A stretch of 64,000 nucleotides of DNA from Formosa sp. L2A11 (GTDB lineage: Bacteria; Bacteroidota; Bacteroidia; Flavobacteriales; Flavobacteriaceae): NCBI RefSeq assembly GCF_009796865.1, contig NZ_CP047028.1:1798001-1862000 (forward strand). The letters are read 5' to 3'. Positions 16,888 through 26,010 of this stretch are shown in pieces (the stretch's first letter is position 1; each line of letters starts with the position of its first letter). The notes under the pieces were generated by a model. It saw nothing but the letters and a program-made list of their open reading frames with translations, had not been told where the DNA came from and did not search any database. The translations under genes were made by a program, and so were the position numbers.

Positions 16888-18020
16888 TTATTCGTCTATA
16901 AAGATAGTTGAAAATATATCAATAGCATCTTGATTGTTGCTATAAGTAAGTTTGTAAAATGTAACTGTATTAATCCATTTCAGAAAAGCTTTTGCATTTT
17001 CTGGTTTAGGAGATATCCAAGAATCAGGGATTAAAATCTCTAAAGCCGTTTTAGCATTTATAGGTTCTAATAGTGTTTTGGAATTAGCTTTATAATTTAC
17101 TAAAACAATAGTTTTACAAGGCACGTGTTTTAGTTTTGGTTCTGGTGTTGGGATGTATTTAATACCGCCTTTATAAGCCCTTAAATGGCTTTCTGGTAAC
17201 TCGTCAAAGTTTGATATTAATGGTTTTAATTGTTGAAAAGGCTCCTGGCTTTACAGATATTCCTCCAGGGAAATAATAGGTGTTTAAATCTGCTCTTAAA
17301 ATAGGAGTGGTGTCGTCTGCAATTAAATCATAACCATTATGAGTTAAGATGGTTGTTAAGGTGCTTTTTCCGCTTCCAGATGTACCAATAAGCATAACAG
17401 ACTCTGTATTGTTAGAGATCGTTGAAGCATGAAATAAACCTATCCAATCGTGTTCTTTTTTATGATGTAAGGCACAAATAAGTTCCATATTAAACTTTCC
17501 TTGTAATTCATGAAAATGATTAGAATCACACGATCTAATAAACTTGTTATTTGTGAAAAGTTTAATTTGATTATGGTCTTCTTGAATATCAAAACAAAAA
17601 TCGGGTTTGGTTTTTGTTGACGTTTCTAAATGAAGAATTTGAGGATGTATATAATTTATAAGTGATTCCGATTTGAAAATGAACTTCAAAATTTAAATCA
17701 CCAGAACGATATTGTTTTGTGTAATTTCTTTGATCTGTATTTAATTGATAGCGAGTGTTTACTTCTTTTACTAAAGGTGTATTCCTATCTAAAAGAAACT
17801 GTTCTACATCTAAGTAAACTTCTTTAGCTTTTTCTAGAGAAAGTTCAAAAGTAGAGGTGTATGCATTTAAACAAGCCGTTTTAGTTTTCGATTCTAAAAA
17901 GGTGCGTATACAAAAAAATAATCCGTTATCGATTATAATATATTGGTTCGATTTCTCAAACCATAATATCGTAAAATCGATAACGGATTGTATGAGTTTA
18001 GGAGCTAAATTAGCTTTCAA
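16888..18020 (-). pseudogene. HPr kinase-like protein with PqqD/RRE-like N-terminus, two frameshifts
   Basis: Read through two +1 shifts, this is one protein of about 376 residues. Residues 1-75 resemble the small PqqD/RRE fold (NQYIIIDNGLFF, then helices ending in VEQFLL). The rest is an HPr-kinase-type P-loop domain (IGTSGSGKSTL, LIADDTTPI, GGISVKPGAF). The first shift is at 17673-17679 (EVHF then KSESLINY). The second is at 17233-17239 (KPGAF then QQLKPLISNF). Both lie in TTTTCAA, and removing one T at each restores the frame. The family phosphorylates serine, as in lasso peptide tailoring. It may be decayed, wrongly sequenced, or expressed by frameshifting. It lies 3 bp after the peptide gene. 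Confidence 0.7.
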
Positions 18021-18023
18021 ATA

Positions 18024-18290
18024 CTAGTGTGTAGAAGTTTTACCAATTAGAGTTTCTTCTCCTCCGGTTCCCGTTTGGCTTGACTTTGCGGAATCTGATG
18101 CATCCAGTGTTTTTGCATTAGTGCTACTACCAAAACCTGATCCTCCAGGACCAACAGGGTCACTAGTTTCTTGTGCCTTTAGTGGATTTAATACAGCTAA
18201 CGTACCAATGGCAGTAAAAGCAGCATACTTGCCCATTTTTTGTACGGCTTCCTTTCTAGTAATTTTTGTATGTTTTGTTTCTTCCCTCAT
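18024..18290 (-). CDS. small exported Ser/Thr-rich peptide, possible kinase substrate
   Basis: This 88-residue protein begins with a charged region (KITRKEAVQKMGK, reminiscent of an imperfect twin-arginine signal), then a hydrophobic stretch (YAAFTAIGTLAVL) ending in NPLKAQ, a likely cleavage region. The mature part is Gly/Ser/Thr-rich: 16 of its last 46 residues are Ser or Thr, with a GPGGSGFGSS patch, and it has no Cys. I do not recognise a family. Its position directly between a T9SS cargo gene and an HPr-kinase-like gene suggests a secreted peptide that is modified before export, possibly a RiPP-like precursor. No lasso protease or cyclase is present. Confidence 0.6.
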   Translation of the reverse strand: MREETKHTKITRKEAVQKMGKYAAFTAIGTLAVLNPLKAQETSDPVGPGGSGFGSSTNAKTLDASDSAKSSQTGTGGEETLIGKTSTH

Positions 18291-18321
18291 AATTATAAAT
18301 AATATTTTTTCTAAAATGATG

Positions 18322-20508
18322 TTATTTTAATATAACACGCTTAGAGATTTTGTTTCCGTTGTTGTCTATTCTTACTATATAGATACCACTACTTAAATTT
18401 ACAGTGTTAATAGTGTATTCATTAACCGTTTGATTTATCGTTGAATAATATATTTGTCTCCCTTGAATATCAAATACACTTAAGTTAGTATTCTTATTTA
18501 ATTGACCTTTTAACTTAATAGAGTGTTCCCCTGAATAAATCTGTAATTGGTATTCTTGACTTTCGTCTTCTATTCCTAATGTTTTTTCATTTGATATATG
18601 TAAAACAAAACGTCCTAATCCGTTTAAACTTTCGTTTGTTACAAATGTATAAGGAGAATCATTTAACAATGTCCATTCATCAGTTTTAGTATCCTCTAGG
18701 TATACCTTGACTGTAGAGTCTAAATTAGTTTCTTTAATACTAATCGATATTTTCTTCCCTTCAGGTGCTATTACTCCCAGTTGAACTGATGCTTCTCCAT
18801 CAGATATTTCATCTTGACTTAATGTTTGTATTGCTAATTTATAGTTAGTATTACCTTCAACTAACTGTGTGAACAATGTGTATCCACTTTCATTAAGTCC
18901 GTATATAGAGCTATCATATCCTTTATCAAGGTTATTTGTACCATATTCGTTGAAATATAATTGGTTTGAGTGCTTCTCTTCATCGTCTGCATTCAATGCT
19001 ATATCTAAAAAGTAGTTTGTTTCAGTTCGTCCTGCAATAAAATCATCGCTATTTACAACTCTCCTCCAGCTTTCACGAAATTCTAATTTACCTAATTTTG
19101 CAATATTTTCTTTAACAGCTACATAGAAGCCTTGACCTGGAGCGATGTTTACTGCATTGTTATTATTATAAATAGTCCAATCAATGCCATTGTAAGCGTA
19201 AACAGCTACTTTGTCTTCCTGAAATAAATTTTGGTTAACACTCAAGAAAGGTGTCATGGTAAAGTAACTTGTAAATGGATTACCAACTAAATTCCATTGT
19301 GAAGCTAGTGTGTTTATGTTATAATACACATCTGTTTCTACATCTTCTGTAACTACATTACCTGTATAAGAAAGTAAATTACCACTAACTGTAGATGCTC
19401 TATATCCTACTCCAGATACTAATATTTCGTCGCTGTCATTTCCCGCGTGCCAGTTTGCGTATGTACCACCAATTCCAGCTGTTTTTACAAATGGACCGAA
19501 TTTTTTTAAATTAATATCATTTTCACTAAAATATAAACTATCATTATTTACACCAGTAGCGCTTGCAAATTCACCAAATGTAATGCCTGAAAGTGGTGCA
19601 GAAACTAAATCATTAACACCATCCATCATCGTGAATCTTTCATAAGTAACTAAACCTGTGGCTGTTCCGTTTACAATTAGGCTACCGTAACTGTCGGATT
19701 TTGATGTAATTGTTAAATTGTTGCTTGATGTTAGATTTCCGAGAACCCTCATTCTACCATTATAATTTATGATTGCATTAGCATCGTCAGATATTGTCAA
19801 ATCTTTTAAGTTAGATCTACCTGTAAAAGTGTAAGAGCCATTAAGAATTAAAACATCATCAGAGTTTGTATTGTTGTCTGGTTCATTTCCATCTTTCCAT
19901 CCGCCATAATTTATCTCGTCGTAAATTAAACCAGTAAAGATAGCGGTAGTGTACAATTGAAAGTTGTCTAGGCCGATGTTAGCTGTTGATGAAGTGTTTC
20001 CTACTGAACCTATAGAAAGGTTTATTATGTCTATTTCTAAGTAAGCAGATGAAGCACTATCATTTACATCTATAGTTATTGTGCCGCTTCCACTTGAACC
20101 TGGGGTAGATATAACTACCTTTCCTGTAGATATTCCATCTTCATAGATGTAATAACTTAATTCAGGCATAACATCTGTTGCACTTGTTACTTCGTAAAAG
20201 TAATCAAAAGACATCTTTACATCAGTGTTAGTTGAAACGTCTACAGAATCAAAAGTTAATTTATGTGCAATTGAAGAAGAATTATTTGTAGGATTATTAT
20301 ATCCTCTAAAGTGAGTCCCAACGGTAGGAACTAATGTGCCTAAGACTGTTAGATTATCCCAAGTTGTTCCACTATATGCAGAAGAAGGATTAGCTGTATA
20401 TCCCCAGGTTCCAGAGTCCTCAAAACTTTGAGTCCTTAAGATTGTTTGCCCAAAACTAGTAAAAGAAATGGCAAATAAAAATAGTATTAAATAGTAAATT
20501 TTTTTCAT
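18322..20508 (-). CDS. secreted protein with T9SS type A sorting domain
   Basis: The 728-residue protein has a Sec signal peptide (MKKIYYLILFLFAISFTSFG), an N-terminal jelly-roll-like region with an SFEDSGTWGY start as seen in MAM/concanavalin-like surface proteins, a beta-rich middle and a C-terminal type A sorting domain (about the last 75 residues: LSVFDIQGRQIYY, NLSSGIYIVRI, KISKRVILK). It should cross the outer membrane by the type IX system and be anchored or released. It is the first gene of a four-gene unit, 31 bp upstream of the small peptide. The role, adhesive or otherwise, is unknown. Confidence 0.85.
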   Translation of the reverse strand: MKKIYYLILFLFAISFTSFGQTILRTQSFEDSGTWGYTANPSSAYSGTTWDNLTVLGTLVPTVGTHFRGYNNPTNNSSSIAHKLTFDSVDVSTNTDVKMSFDYFYEVTSATDVMPELSYYIYEDGISTGKVVISTPGSSGSGTITIDVNDSASSAYLEIDIINLSIGSVGNTSSTANIGLDNFQLYTTAIFTGLIYDEINYGGWKDGNEPDNNTNSDDVLILNGSYTFTGRSNLKDLTISDDANAIINYNGRMRVLGNLTSSNNLTITSKSDSYGSLIVNGTATGLVTYERFTMMDGVNDLVSAPLSGITFGEFASATGVNNDSLYFSENDINLKKFGPFVKTAGIGGTYANWHAGNDSDEILVSGVGYRASTVSGNLLSYTGNVVTEDVETDVYYNINTLASQWNLVGNPFTSYFTMTPFLSVNQNLFQEDKVAVYAYNGIDWTIYNNNNAVNIAPGQGFYVAVKENIAKLGKLEFRESWRRVVNSDDFIAGRTETNYFLDIALNADDEEKHSNQLYFNEYGTNNLDKGYDSSIYGLNESGYTLFTQLVEGNTNYKLAIQTLSQDEISDGEASVQLGVIAPEGKKISISIKETNLDSTVKVYLEDTKTDEWTLLNDSPYTFVTNESLNGLGRFVLHISNEKTLGIEDESQEYQLQIYSGEHSIKLKGQLNKNTNLSVFDIQGRQIYYSTINQTVNEYTINTVNLSSGIYIVRIDNNGNKISKRVILK

Positions 20509-20805
20509 AGTATCATGTTTTTTAGATTTATAGCAAACCTACATTTAAGTAAGTGATATTTAATTCTTTGATAGTTTTGGAATGGCAAATATAAATAAAA
20601 AATCGCTCAAGTTTTACTATACTATTAAACTTTATGATTTAGGACTAAATACATATAATAGGGATAAAGGTTAGTGAGCTAAAAGTGTAGGTGTATGTTG
20701 TCGATTTTATATGATAGATAGTCTAAATATAGTTTGAATTATCAGATTATCAGTTTTTTATAATTAAATTTAGAATTAGCCATTAATGTATAATTCTGAC
20801 TTATT
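20509..20805. promoter_or_regulatory. divergent intergenic region with a -7 element at 20586-20593
   Basis: This spacer separates the T9SS-protein operon (minus) from the MtfA-like gene (plus). On the minus strand 20593-20586 reads TATATTTG, matching TAnnTTTG, about 78 bp upstream of the T9SS-protein start. No TTTG stands at the expected -33 distance. I see no clear promoter for the plus-strand gene and nothing else of note. Confidence 0.4.
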
Positions 20806-21660
20806 ATGATAATTCACCCGCTGTTATTACAATATTTTAATTTGCCTAGTAAAATTGTTTTAGGTGTCTTTTTTTCTTTATTCATATTGATAATGATACA
20901 TTATTCTTTTAAATTGGTAGAAATGGTTTATGTTCTTTTTTTTAAGAAACCCATTTTTGTTCATTTTTATATGTTAATGAAAAAGTTGAATGCAGAGGAT
21001 AAAAATTTATTAAAATCTAAATTCAACTTTTATAGACATTTGTCTTCTAAAGAGCAATTGTATTTTGATCATCGTGTGTCTTGTTTTATTAAAGATAAAG
21101 ATTTTGTAGGCAGAAAAGGATTGGAGGTGTCTAGAGAGATGAAATTGTTAATTTCTGCCCATGCTGTAATTCTAACTTTTGGTTTTCGTGATTTTTTTAT
21201 AGGATTAATCGATAAAATTTTTATTTATCCAGATCAGTTTTATTCTATGTCTAATGCGTCTTACCATGCCGGAGAAATAAATCCAATGATGAAGGTTTTG
21301 GTGATTTCGTGGGAAGATTTTAAAGACAGTTTAGACTTAAAAGGCGAGACTGTTAGTTTGGGTATTTATGAATTCACGCAGGCAATTCATTTAAATAGTA
21401 TGAAAGAGGGCGATGTAAGTTCTACTATATTTACAGATAGTTTTAAAGAGTTGGCAGCTATGTTAACCAAAGACGAACCGTTGCGCCAGAAATTACTAAG
21501 ATCTCGTTTTTTTGAAGGGCAAGCTTTCCTGAATCAGTTTCAGTTTTTAGCAGTTATTATGGAGCACTTTATAGAAAGTCCTTCTGAGTTTCGAGGTCAA
21601 TTTCCTCAAGTATATGCTAAAACAAAACAAATGCTTAATTTCGATTTTGCAGGGTATTAA
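20806..21660 (+). CDS. MtfA-like protein with degenerate zinc site
   Basis: The 284-residue protein has a membrane helix (residues 17-35) followed by a domain matching the Mlc titration factor A (MtfA) peptidase family, including FFEGQAFLNQFQFLAVIMEHFIESP near the C-terminus, where the third ligand Glu of the family sits. The expected HExxH is replaced by Tyr188-Glu-Phe-Thr-Gln192, so both zinc-binding histidines are lost. It is therefore unlikely to be a metallopeptidase, and may act as a binding protein. It stands alone upstream of the polysaccharide locus; a link to that locus is not shown. Confidence 0.65.
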   Translation: MIIHPLLLQYFNLPSKIVLGVFFSLFILIMIHYSFKLVEMVYVLFFKKPIFVHFYMLMKKLNAEDKNLLKSKFNFYRHLSSKEQLYFDHRVSCFIKDKDFVGRKGLEVSREMKLLISAHAVILTFGFRDFFIGLIDKIFIYPDQFYSMSNASYHAGEINPMMKVLVISWEDFKDSLDLKGETVSLGIYEFTQAIHLNSMKEGDVSSTIFTDSFKELAAMLTKDEPLRQKLLRSRFFEGQAFLNQFQFLAVIMEHFIESPSEFRGQFPQVYAKTKQMLNFDFAGY

Positions 21661-21866
21661 TTATGTCTTCCTGTCTTGATTTTTAATTTTTTTATTATGG
21701 TATAAATTAGTGTTCCTAATTCTTGTTAGGCTTAAGCCTAAAGTCATTGTTTAAATGCGGAAATGAATTATTTTTTTAGTTTATTATTGTGTTGTTAATT
21801 CTTCTTATTTAAAACGTTATCGTTAAAAATGATCAAGAAATAGTTTTCGAAATAAATAAAAAAGAG

Positions 21867-21874
21867 TAGTTTTG
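21867..21874 (+). promoter_or_regulatory. -7 element of the polysaccharide-locus regulator
   Basis: TAGTTTTG matches TAnnTTTG. Transcription from here would begin near 21880, 15 bp before the ATG at 21896. The longer reading frame with a TTG start at 21872 would lie inside the promoter, so the ATG start is preferred. Confidence 0.5.
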
Positions 21875-21895
21875 TTACTCGTTTTTAAATACTGC

Positions 21896-22414
21896 ATGCT
21901 AGAATCCTTAATAACCTCAAAAACAAGAATCCGAATACTCGTTAAGTTGTTTCTTAACCCAAATAATAGTGGTTATTTGCGTGGCTTGGCTGTAGAGTTT
22001 AATGAGTCTACAAATTCGGTTAGAAAAGAACTTAATCAATTATCTTCGGCAGGCTATCTTGGTAAAGAAAAGGAGCGCAATAAAGTCACTTATAAAGCAA
22101 ATACAAATCACCCTTTATTTGGAACCTTACAAAATATGGTTCGAAAATATGTTGGTTTAGATACCATTGTTACAACTGTATTGGTTAGAATGGGACATGT
22201 GTCTCGTGTAATAATAATAGGCGATTATGCAGATGGATTAGATAGTGGGTTGATTGATGTTGTGGTTGAAGGACGAGAATTGAACACGGTATATATTAAC
22301 CAGATGGCTGGCAAAATTGAAGCTGAAATTAATAGAAAAGTTAATTTCACGTTTACAGATGCTTATCAGCATGAGAATGGTTTTGTTATCTACGATGAGT
22401 TGACTGAGAAATGA
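21896..22414 (+). CDS. winged-helix regulator with degenerate nucleotidyltransferase domain
   Basis: The 172-residue protein (MLESLITSKTRIRILVKLF start) has an N-terminal ArsR/MarR-like winged helix (residues 1-70). Its C-terminal domain resembles an MNT-type nucleotidyltransferase: the segment GDYADGLDSGLIDVVVEG follows the GSxxxGxxxxSDIDLxV pattern, but the first catalytic acidic residue is replaced. This suggests a ligand-sensing rather than catalytic fold. It sits directly upstream of the polysaccharide locus in the same direction, so it is likely the locus regulator. The regulatory link is inferred from position. Confidence 0.7.
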   Translation: MLESLITSKTRIRILVKLFLNPNNSGYLRGLAVEFNESTNSVRKELNQLSSAGYLGKEKERNKVTYKANTNHPLFGTLQNMVRKYVGLDTIVTTVLVRMGHVSRVIIIGDYADGLDSGLIDVVVEGRELNTVYINQMAGKIEAEINRKVNFTFTDAYQHENGFVIYDELTEK

Positions 22415-22434
22415 TAGAAAGAAAAAAGTATTTG

Positions 22435-22442
22435 TATATTTG
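22435..22442 (+). promoter_or_regulatory. candidate -7 element of the polysaccharide operon
   Basis: TATATTTG matches TAnnTTTG, 69 bp upstream of the first sugar-nucleotide gene and downstream of the regulator stop. No TTTG is seen at the usual -33 distance, which may mean an activator is needed. Confidence 0.4.
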
Positions 22443-22510
22443 TTGCTCTTCATTGTTTTAAGACAGATGAAACTAGTAGTATTAGTGATTTAATAAATTT
22501 TAAAGTAACC

Positions 22511-23827
22511 ATGTATTCAGATTTTGTGGAAAATGCACATAAAAAAACCGTAGCTATTATTGGTCTAGGCTATGTAGGCTTGCCATTGGCAGTCGAATTC
22601 GCAAAACAATATAATACTATAGGTTTTGATGTTAATGAAACACGCGTTGCTGAGCTTAAGGCTGGAGCAGATCATACTTTAGAGGTTAGCCCGGAGCATT
22701 TAAAAGCGGTACTTCATAATGAAGATGATTTAAAGTTGGGAGAAAAAGGTTTTTTTCCTACAAATGATCTCAATTACTTAAGTCATGCTAATATTTTTAT
22801 TGTTACCGTTCCAACACCTACAGATAAAAATAACAGACCTGTATTAATACCGCTTATAAAAGCTTCAGAAACGGTAGGTAAGGTTTTAAAAAAAGGAGAC
22901 ATTGTTATTTACGAATCTACAGTATATCCCGGAGTTACAGAAGAAGAGTGTGTGCCTGTCTTAGAGGCTCAGAGTGGTTTAAAGTTTAATACAGATTTTT
23001 TTGCAGGATATTCTCCAGAACGTATAAATCCAGGAGATAAGGAACATACTGTCGCTAAAATATTAAAAGTGACATCGGGATCTACGCCAGAAATAGCAGA
23101 AGTTGTCGATCAATTATATAAATCAGTAATTACAGCAGGGACATTTAAAGCCACTTCAATAAAAGTAGCAGAAGCTGCTAAAGTTATAGAAAATAGTCAG
23201 CGCGATATTAATATTGCTTTTGTAAATGAATTGGCAAAAATTTTCAATTTATTAGGTATAAATACGCATGATGTTTTAGAAGCTGCTGGTACAAAATGGA
23301 ATTTTCTCCCTTTTAAGCCAGGTCTTGTTGGTGGGCATTGTATTGGTGTCGATCCTTATTATTTAGCACAAAAAGCACAAGAATCTGGTTACCATCCAGA
23401 GATCATATTAGCCGGACGTCGTTTAAACGATAGTATGGGCGATTATGTGTGTCAGGAAATTGTAAAGGAAATGATTGGTAAAGGTCAGTGTGTTAAAGGT
23501 GCTAAATCTTTAATTTTGGGGATCACCTTTAAAGAAAATTGTCCAGACATTAGAAACACTAAAGCTATAGATATTTATCATGGTCTGCGTGGTTTTTATG
23601 TAGATGTAGATGTTTACGATCCTTGGGCGAATGCTTCAGAGGTAAAACGTGAATTTAATATAGATTTAGTTAAAGATTTAAAAGAAGGCGCTTATCAGAG
23701 TGTTGTTCTTGCGGTATCTCATAAAGAATTTTTAAGTTTAGATGTTGAAAAATTAAAAACAGATAATGGTATTATTTACGATGTAAAAGGCGTGCTTCCT
23801 GCAGAAATTGTAACTAAACGTTTGTAA
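22511..23827 (+). CDS. tviB: UDP-N-acetylhexosamine 6-dehydrogenase (TviB/WbpO-like)
   Basis: The 438-residue enzyme oxidises C6 of UDP-GlcNAc or UDP-GalNAc to the uronic acid with NAD. It has the Rossmann motif GLGYVGLPLA (residues 18-27), VPTPTDK, the catalytic-region ESTVYPGVTEE and the active-site Cys in PGLVGGHCIGVDPYYL. The overall sequence is of the TviB/VipA kind rather than the Ugd kind at 26974. Together with the epimerase that follows, it should supply UDP-GalNAcA. It opens the biosynthetic operon. Confidence 0.88.
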   Translation: MYSDFVENAHKKTVAIIGLGYVGLPLAVEFAKQYNTIGFDVNETRVAELKAGADHTLEVSPEHLKAVLHNEDDLKLGEKGFFPTNDLNYLSHANIFIVTVPTPTDKNNRPVLIPLIKASETVGKVLKKGDIVIYESTVYPGVTEEECVPVLEAQSGLKFNTDFFAGYSPERINPGDKEHTVAKILKVTSGSTPEIAEVVDQLYKSVITAGTFKATSIKVAEAAKVIENSQRDINIAFVNELAKIFNLLGINTHDVLEAAGTKWNFLPFKPGLVGGHCIGVDPYYLAQKAQESGYHPEIILAGRRLNDSMGDYVCQEIVKEMIGKGQCVKGAKSLILGITFKENCPDIRNTKAIDIYHGLRGFYVDVDVYDPWANASEVKREFNIDLVKDLKEGAYQSVVLAVSHKEFLSLDVEKLKTDNGIIYDVKGVLPAEIVTKRL

Positions 23828-23850
23828 TAAATTATATTGAAATTAGAATA

Positions 23851-24849
23851 ATGATACAAGAATTGAACATGCCAAGCTTAAAAGAACAAACTGTTTTAGT
23901 AACAGGAGGAGCAGGTTTTATTGGTTCGAATCTCGTAGAGGTTTTATTAGAGAATAAAGCACGTGTTATTTGTTTAGATAATTTTGAAACTGGTCATAAA
24001 AAAAATATTGAGCCTTATTTAAATAGCAGCTCATTTACTTTAATAGAAGGAGATATTCGCGATTTAGATACATGTCATAAGGCTTGTAAAGATGTAGATT
24101 TTGTGTTGCATGAAGCTGCTTTAGGTTCTGTCCCAAGATCTATTGTAAACCCGATAACAACTAACGATGTTAATGTTAATGGCTTTCTTAATATGCTAGT
24201 GGCTGCACGCGATGCAAAAGTAAAACGGTTTATTTATGCGGCGAGTAGTTCTACGTATGGAGACTCAGAAGGGTTGCCAAAGGTTGAAGATGTGATCGGG
24301 AAACCATTATCGCCTTATGCAATAACAAAATATGTTAACGAACTGTATGCAGATATTTTTAATACAACCTATGGTTTAAATACGATTGGTTTGCGTTATT
24401 TTAATGTATTTGGCCGTCGTCAAGATCCTAATGGTGCATATGCAGCAGTTATTCCGTTGTTTGTAAAACAATTTATGAAATATGAAAGTCCTTTAATTAA
24501 TGGAGATGGATCTTTTTCTAGAGATTTTACGTATATAGATAACGTATTACAAATGAATTTGAGAGCGATTACAACATCAAACACAGCTGCTTTAAACGAA
24601 GTGTACAATACCGCTGTAGGAGACCGAACAACGCTTTTAGAGTTAACAACATCTTTAAAAACATATTTATCGCATTACGATTCAAAAATTAGTGATGTAG
24701 ATATAATTCATGGTCCTAATCGAGTGGGAGATATTCCCCATTCATTAGCGAGTATTGAAAAAGCACAACAAAAATTAGATTACCAACCTACCCATACTAT
24801 CGAAAAAGGCTTAGAAGAAGCTGTTGCATGGTATTGGAAGAATTTATAG
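23851..24849 (+). CDS. tviC: UDP-N-acetylhexosamine 4-epimerase (TviC/WbpP-like SDR)
   Basis: This 332-residue extended SDR has the NAD motif TGGAGFIGSN near the N-terminus, the catalytic Ser region (AASSSTYGDS) and a YxxxK motif (SPYAITKYVNELY). It follows the dehydrogenase by 23 bp, the same pairing as tviB-tviC or wbpO-wbpP, so the pair makes UDP-GalNAcA. Whether epimerisation comes before or after oxidation cannot be told. The substrate call rests on context and overall similarity. Confidence 0.83.
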   Translation: MIQELNMPSLKEQTVLVTGGAGFIGSNLVEVLLENKARVICLDNFETGHKKNIEPYLNSSSFTLIEGDIRDLDTCHKACKDVDFVLHEAALGSVPRSIVNPITTNDVNVNGFLNMLVAARDAKVKRFIYAASSSTYGDSEGLPKVEDVIGKPLSPYAITKYVNELYADIFNTTYGLNTIGLRYFNVFGRRQDPNGAYAAVIPLFVKQFMKYESPLINGDGSFSRDFTYIDNVLQMNLRAITTSNTAALNEVYNTAVGDRTTLLELTTSLKTYLSHYDSKISDVDIIHGPNRVGDIPHSLASIEKAQQKLDYQPTHTIEKGLEEAVAWYWKNL

Positions 24850-24879
24850 AAAGATTATAGAATTTATACTAAAAGTACA

Positions 24880-25998
24880 ATGAGTAAGAAAGTAGCTTTA
24901 ATTACAGGAGTAACAGGACAAGACGGCGCTTATTTAAGTGAGTTTTTATTAAAAAAAGGTTATGAAGTTCATGGTTTAAAACGTAGATCTTCACTTTTTA
25001 ATACAGATCGTATCGATCATTTATATCAAGATCCGCATTTAGATGGACGTAACTTCTTCTTGCATTACGGCGATATGACTGATAGTACAAACCTTATCCG
25101 ATTGATTAAAGAAATTCAACCTGATGAAATCTATAATCTTGCTGCAATGAGTCACGTACATGTGTCTTTTGAGATTCCTGAATATACTGGAAATGCAGAT
25201 GGATTAGGGACGTTACGTATCTTAGATGCTGTTCGCTTGTTAGGATTAGAAAAGAAAACTAGAATTTACCAAGCGTCTACTTCAGAATTGTACGGAAAAG
25301 TTCAAGAAGTGCCACAATCAGAAACGACTCCTTTTTATCCTCGTAGCCCGTATGCTGTTGCTAAAATGTATGCGTATTGGATTACTGTAAATTATCGTGA
25401 AGCTTATAATATGTATGCTTGTAATGGTATTTTATTTAATCATGAATCTCCAATTCGTGGAGAAACGTTTGTTACACGTAAAATTACAAGAGCAGTTTCT
25501 AGAATTGCTTTAGGACTTCAAGATAAATTTTTCTTAGGAAATTTAGATGCACAACGTGATTGGGGACATGCTAAAGATTATGTACGAATGATGTGGATGA
25601 TTCTTCAAGCTGAAGAAGCTGAAGATTGGGTTATTGCAACAGGAAAAACAACACCAGTTAGAGATTTTGTAAAAATGGCTTTTGGTGAATTAGGTATTAC
25701 TTTAGAATTTAAAGGCGAAGGTATTGAAGAGAAAGCTTATGTTGCGTCTTGCGACAATGCAGAATTTCAATTAGAAATAGGAAAAGAAGTGTTGGCTGTA
25801 GATCCTAAGTATTTCAGACCAACAGAGGTAGAATTACTTATTGGAGATGCGTCTAAAGCAAATAATAAATTAGGTTGGATTCCTGAATTTGATTTAAAAG
25901 ATCTTGTTAAGGATATGATGAAAGGTGATTTAAAATTAATGCAAAAAGATCAATTCCTTAGAGAAGGCGGTTACGATACTTTAAATTATTTTGAATAA
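24880..25998 (+). CDS. gmd: GDP-mannose 4,6-dehydratase
   Basis: The 372-residue SDR converts GDP-mannose to GDP-4-keto-6-deoxymannose, the first step to GDP-L-fucose. Diagnostic segments are [45 protein letters not shown], the [10 protein letters not shown] catalytic motif and [16 protein letters not shown]. It lies 30 bp downstream of the epimerase and 12 bp upstream of the fucose synthase gene. Confidence 0.95.
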   Translation: MSKKVALITGVTGQDGAYLSEFLLKKGYEVHGLKRRSSLFNTDRIDHLYQDPHLDGRNFFLHYGDMTDSTNLIRLIKEIQPDEIYNLAAMSHVHVSFEIPEYTGNADGLGTLRILDAVRLLGLEKKTRIYQASTSELYGKVQEVPQSETTPFYPRSPYAVAKMYAYWITVNYREAYNMYACNGILFNHESPIRGETFVTRKITRAVSRIALGLQDKFFLGNLDAQRDWGHAKDYVRMMWMILQAEEAEDWVIATGKTTPVRDFVKMAFGELGITLEFKGEGIEEKAYVASCDNAEFQLEIGKEVLAVDPKYFRPTEVELLIGDASKANNKLGWIPEFDLKDLVKDMMKGDLKLMQKDQFLREGGYDTLNYFE

Positions 25999-26010
25999 TC
26001 TAATAACGTC

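Noticed and set aside
15808-20508. Lasso peptide biosynthetic cluster
   Set aside because: A kinase-like and a nucleotidyltransferase protein are present, but there is no asparagine-synthetase-like cyclase and no leader peptidase, and the peptide lacks a typical lasso leader and core.
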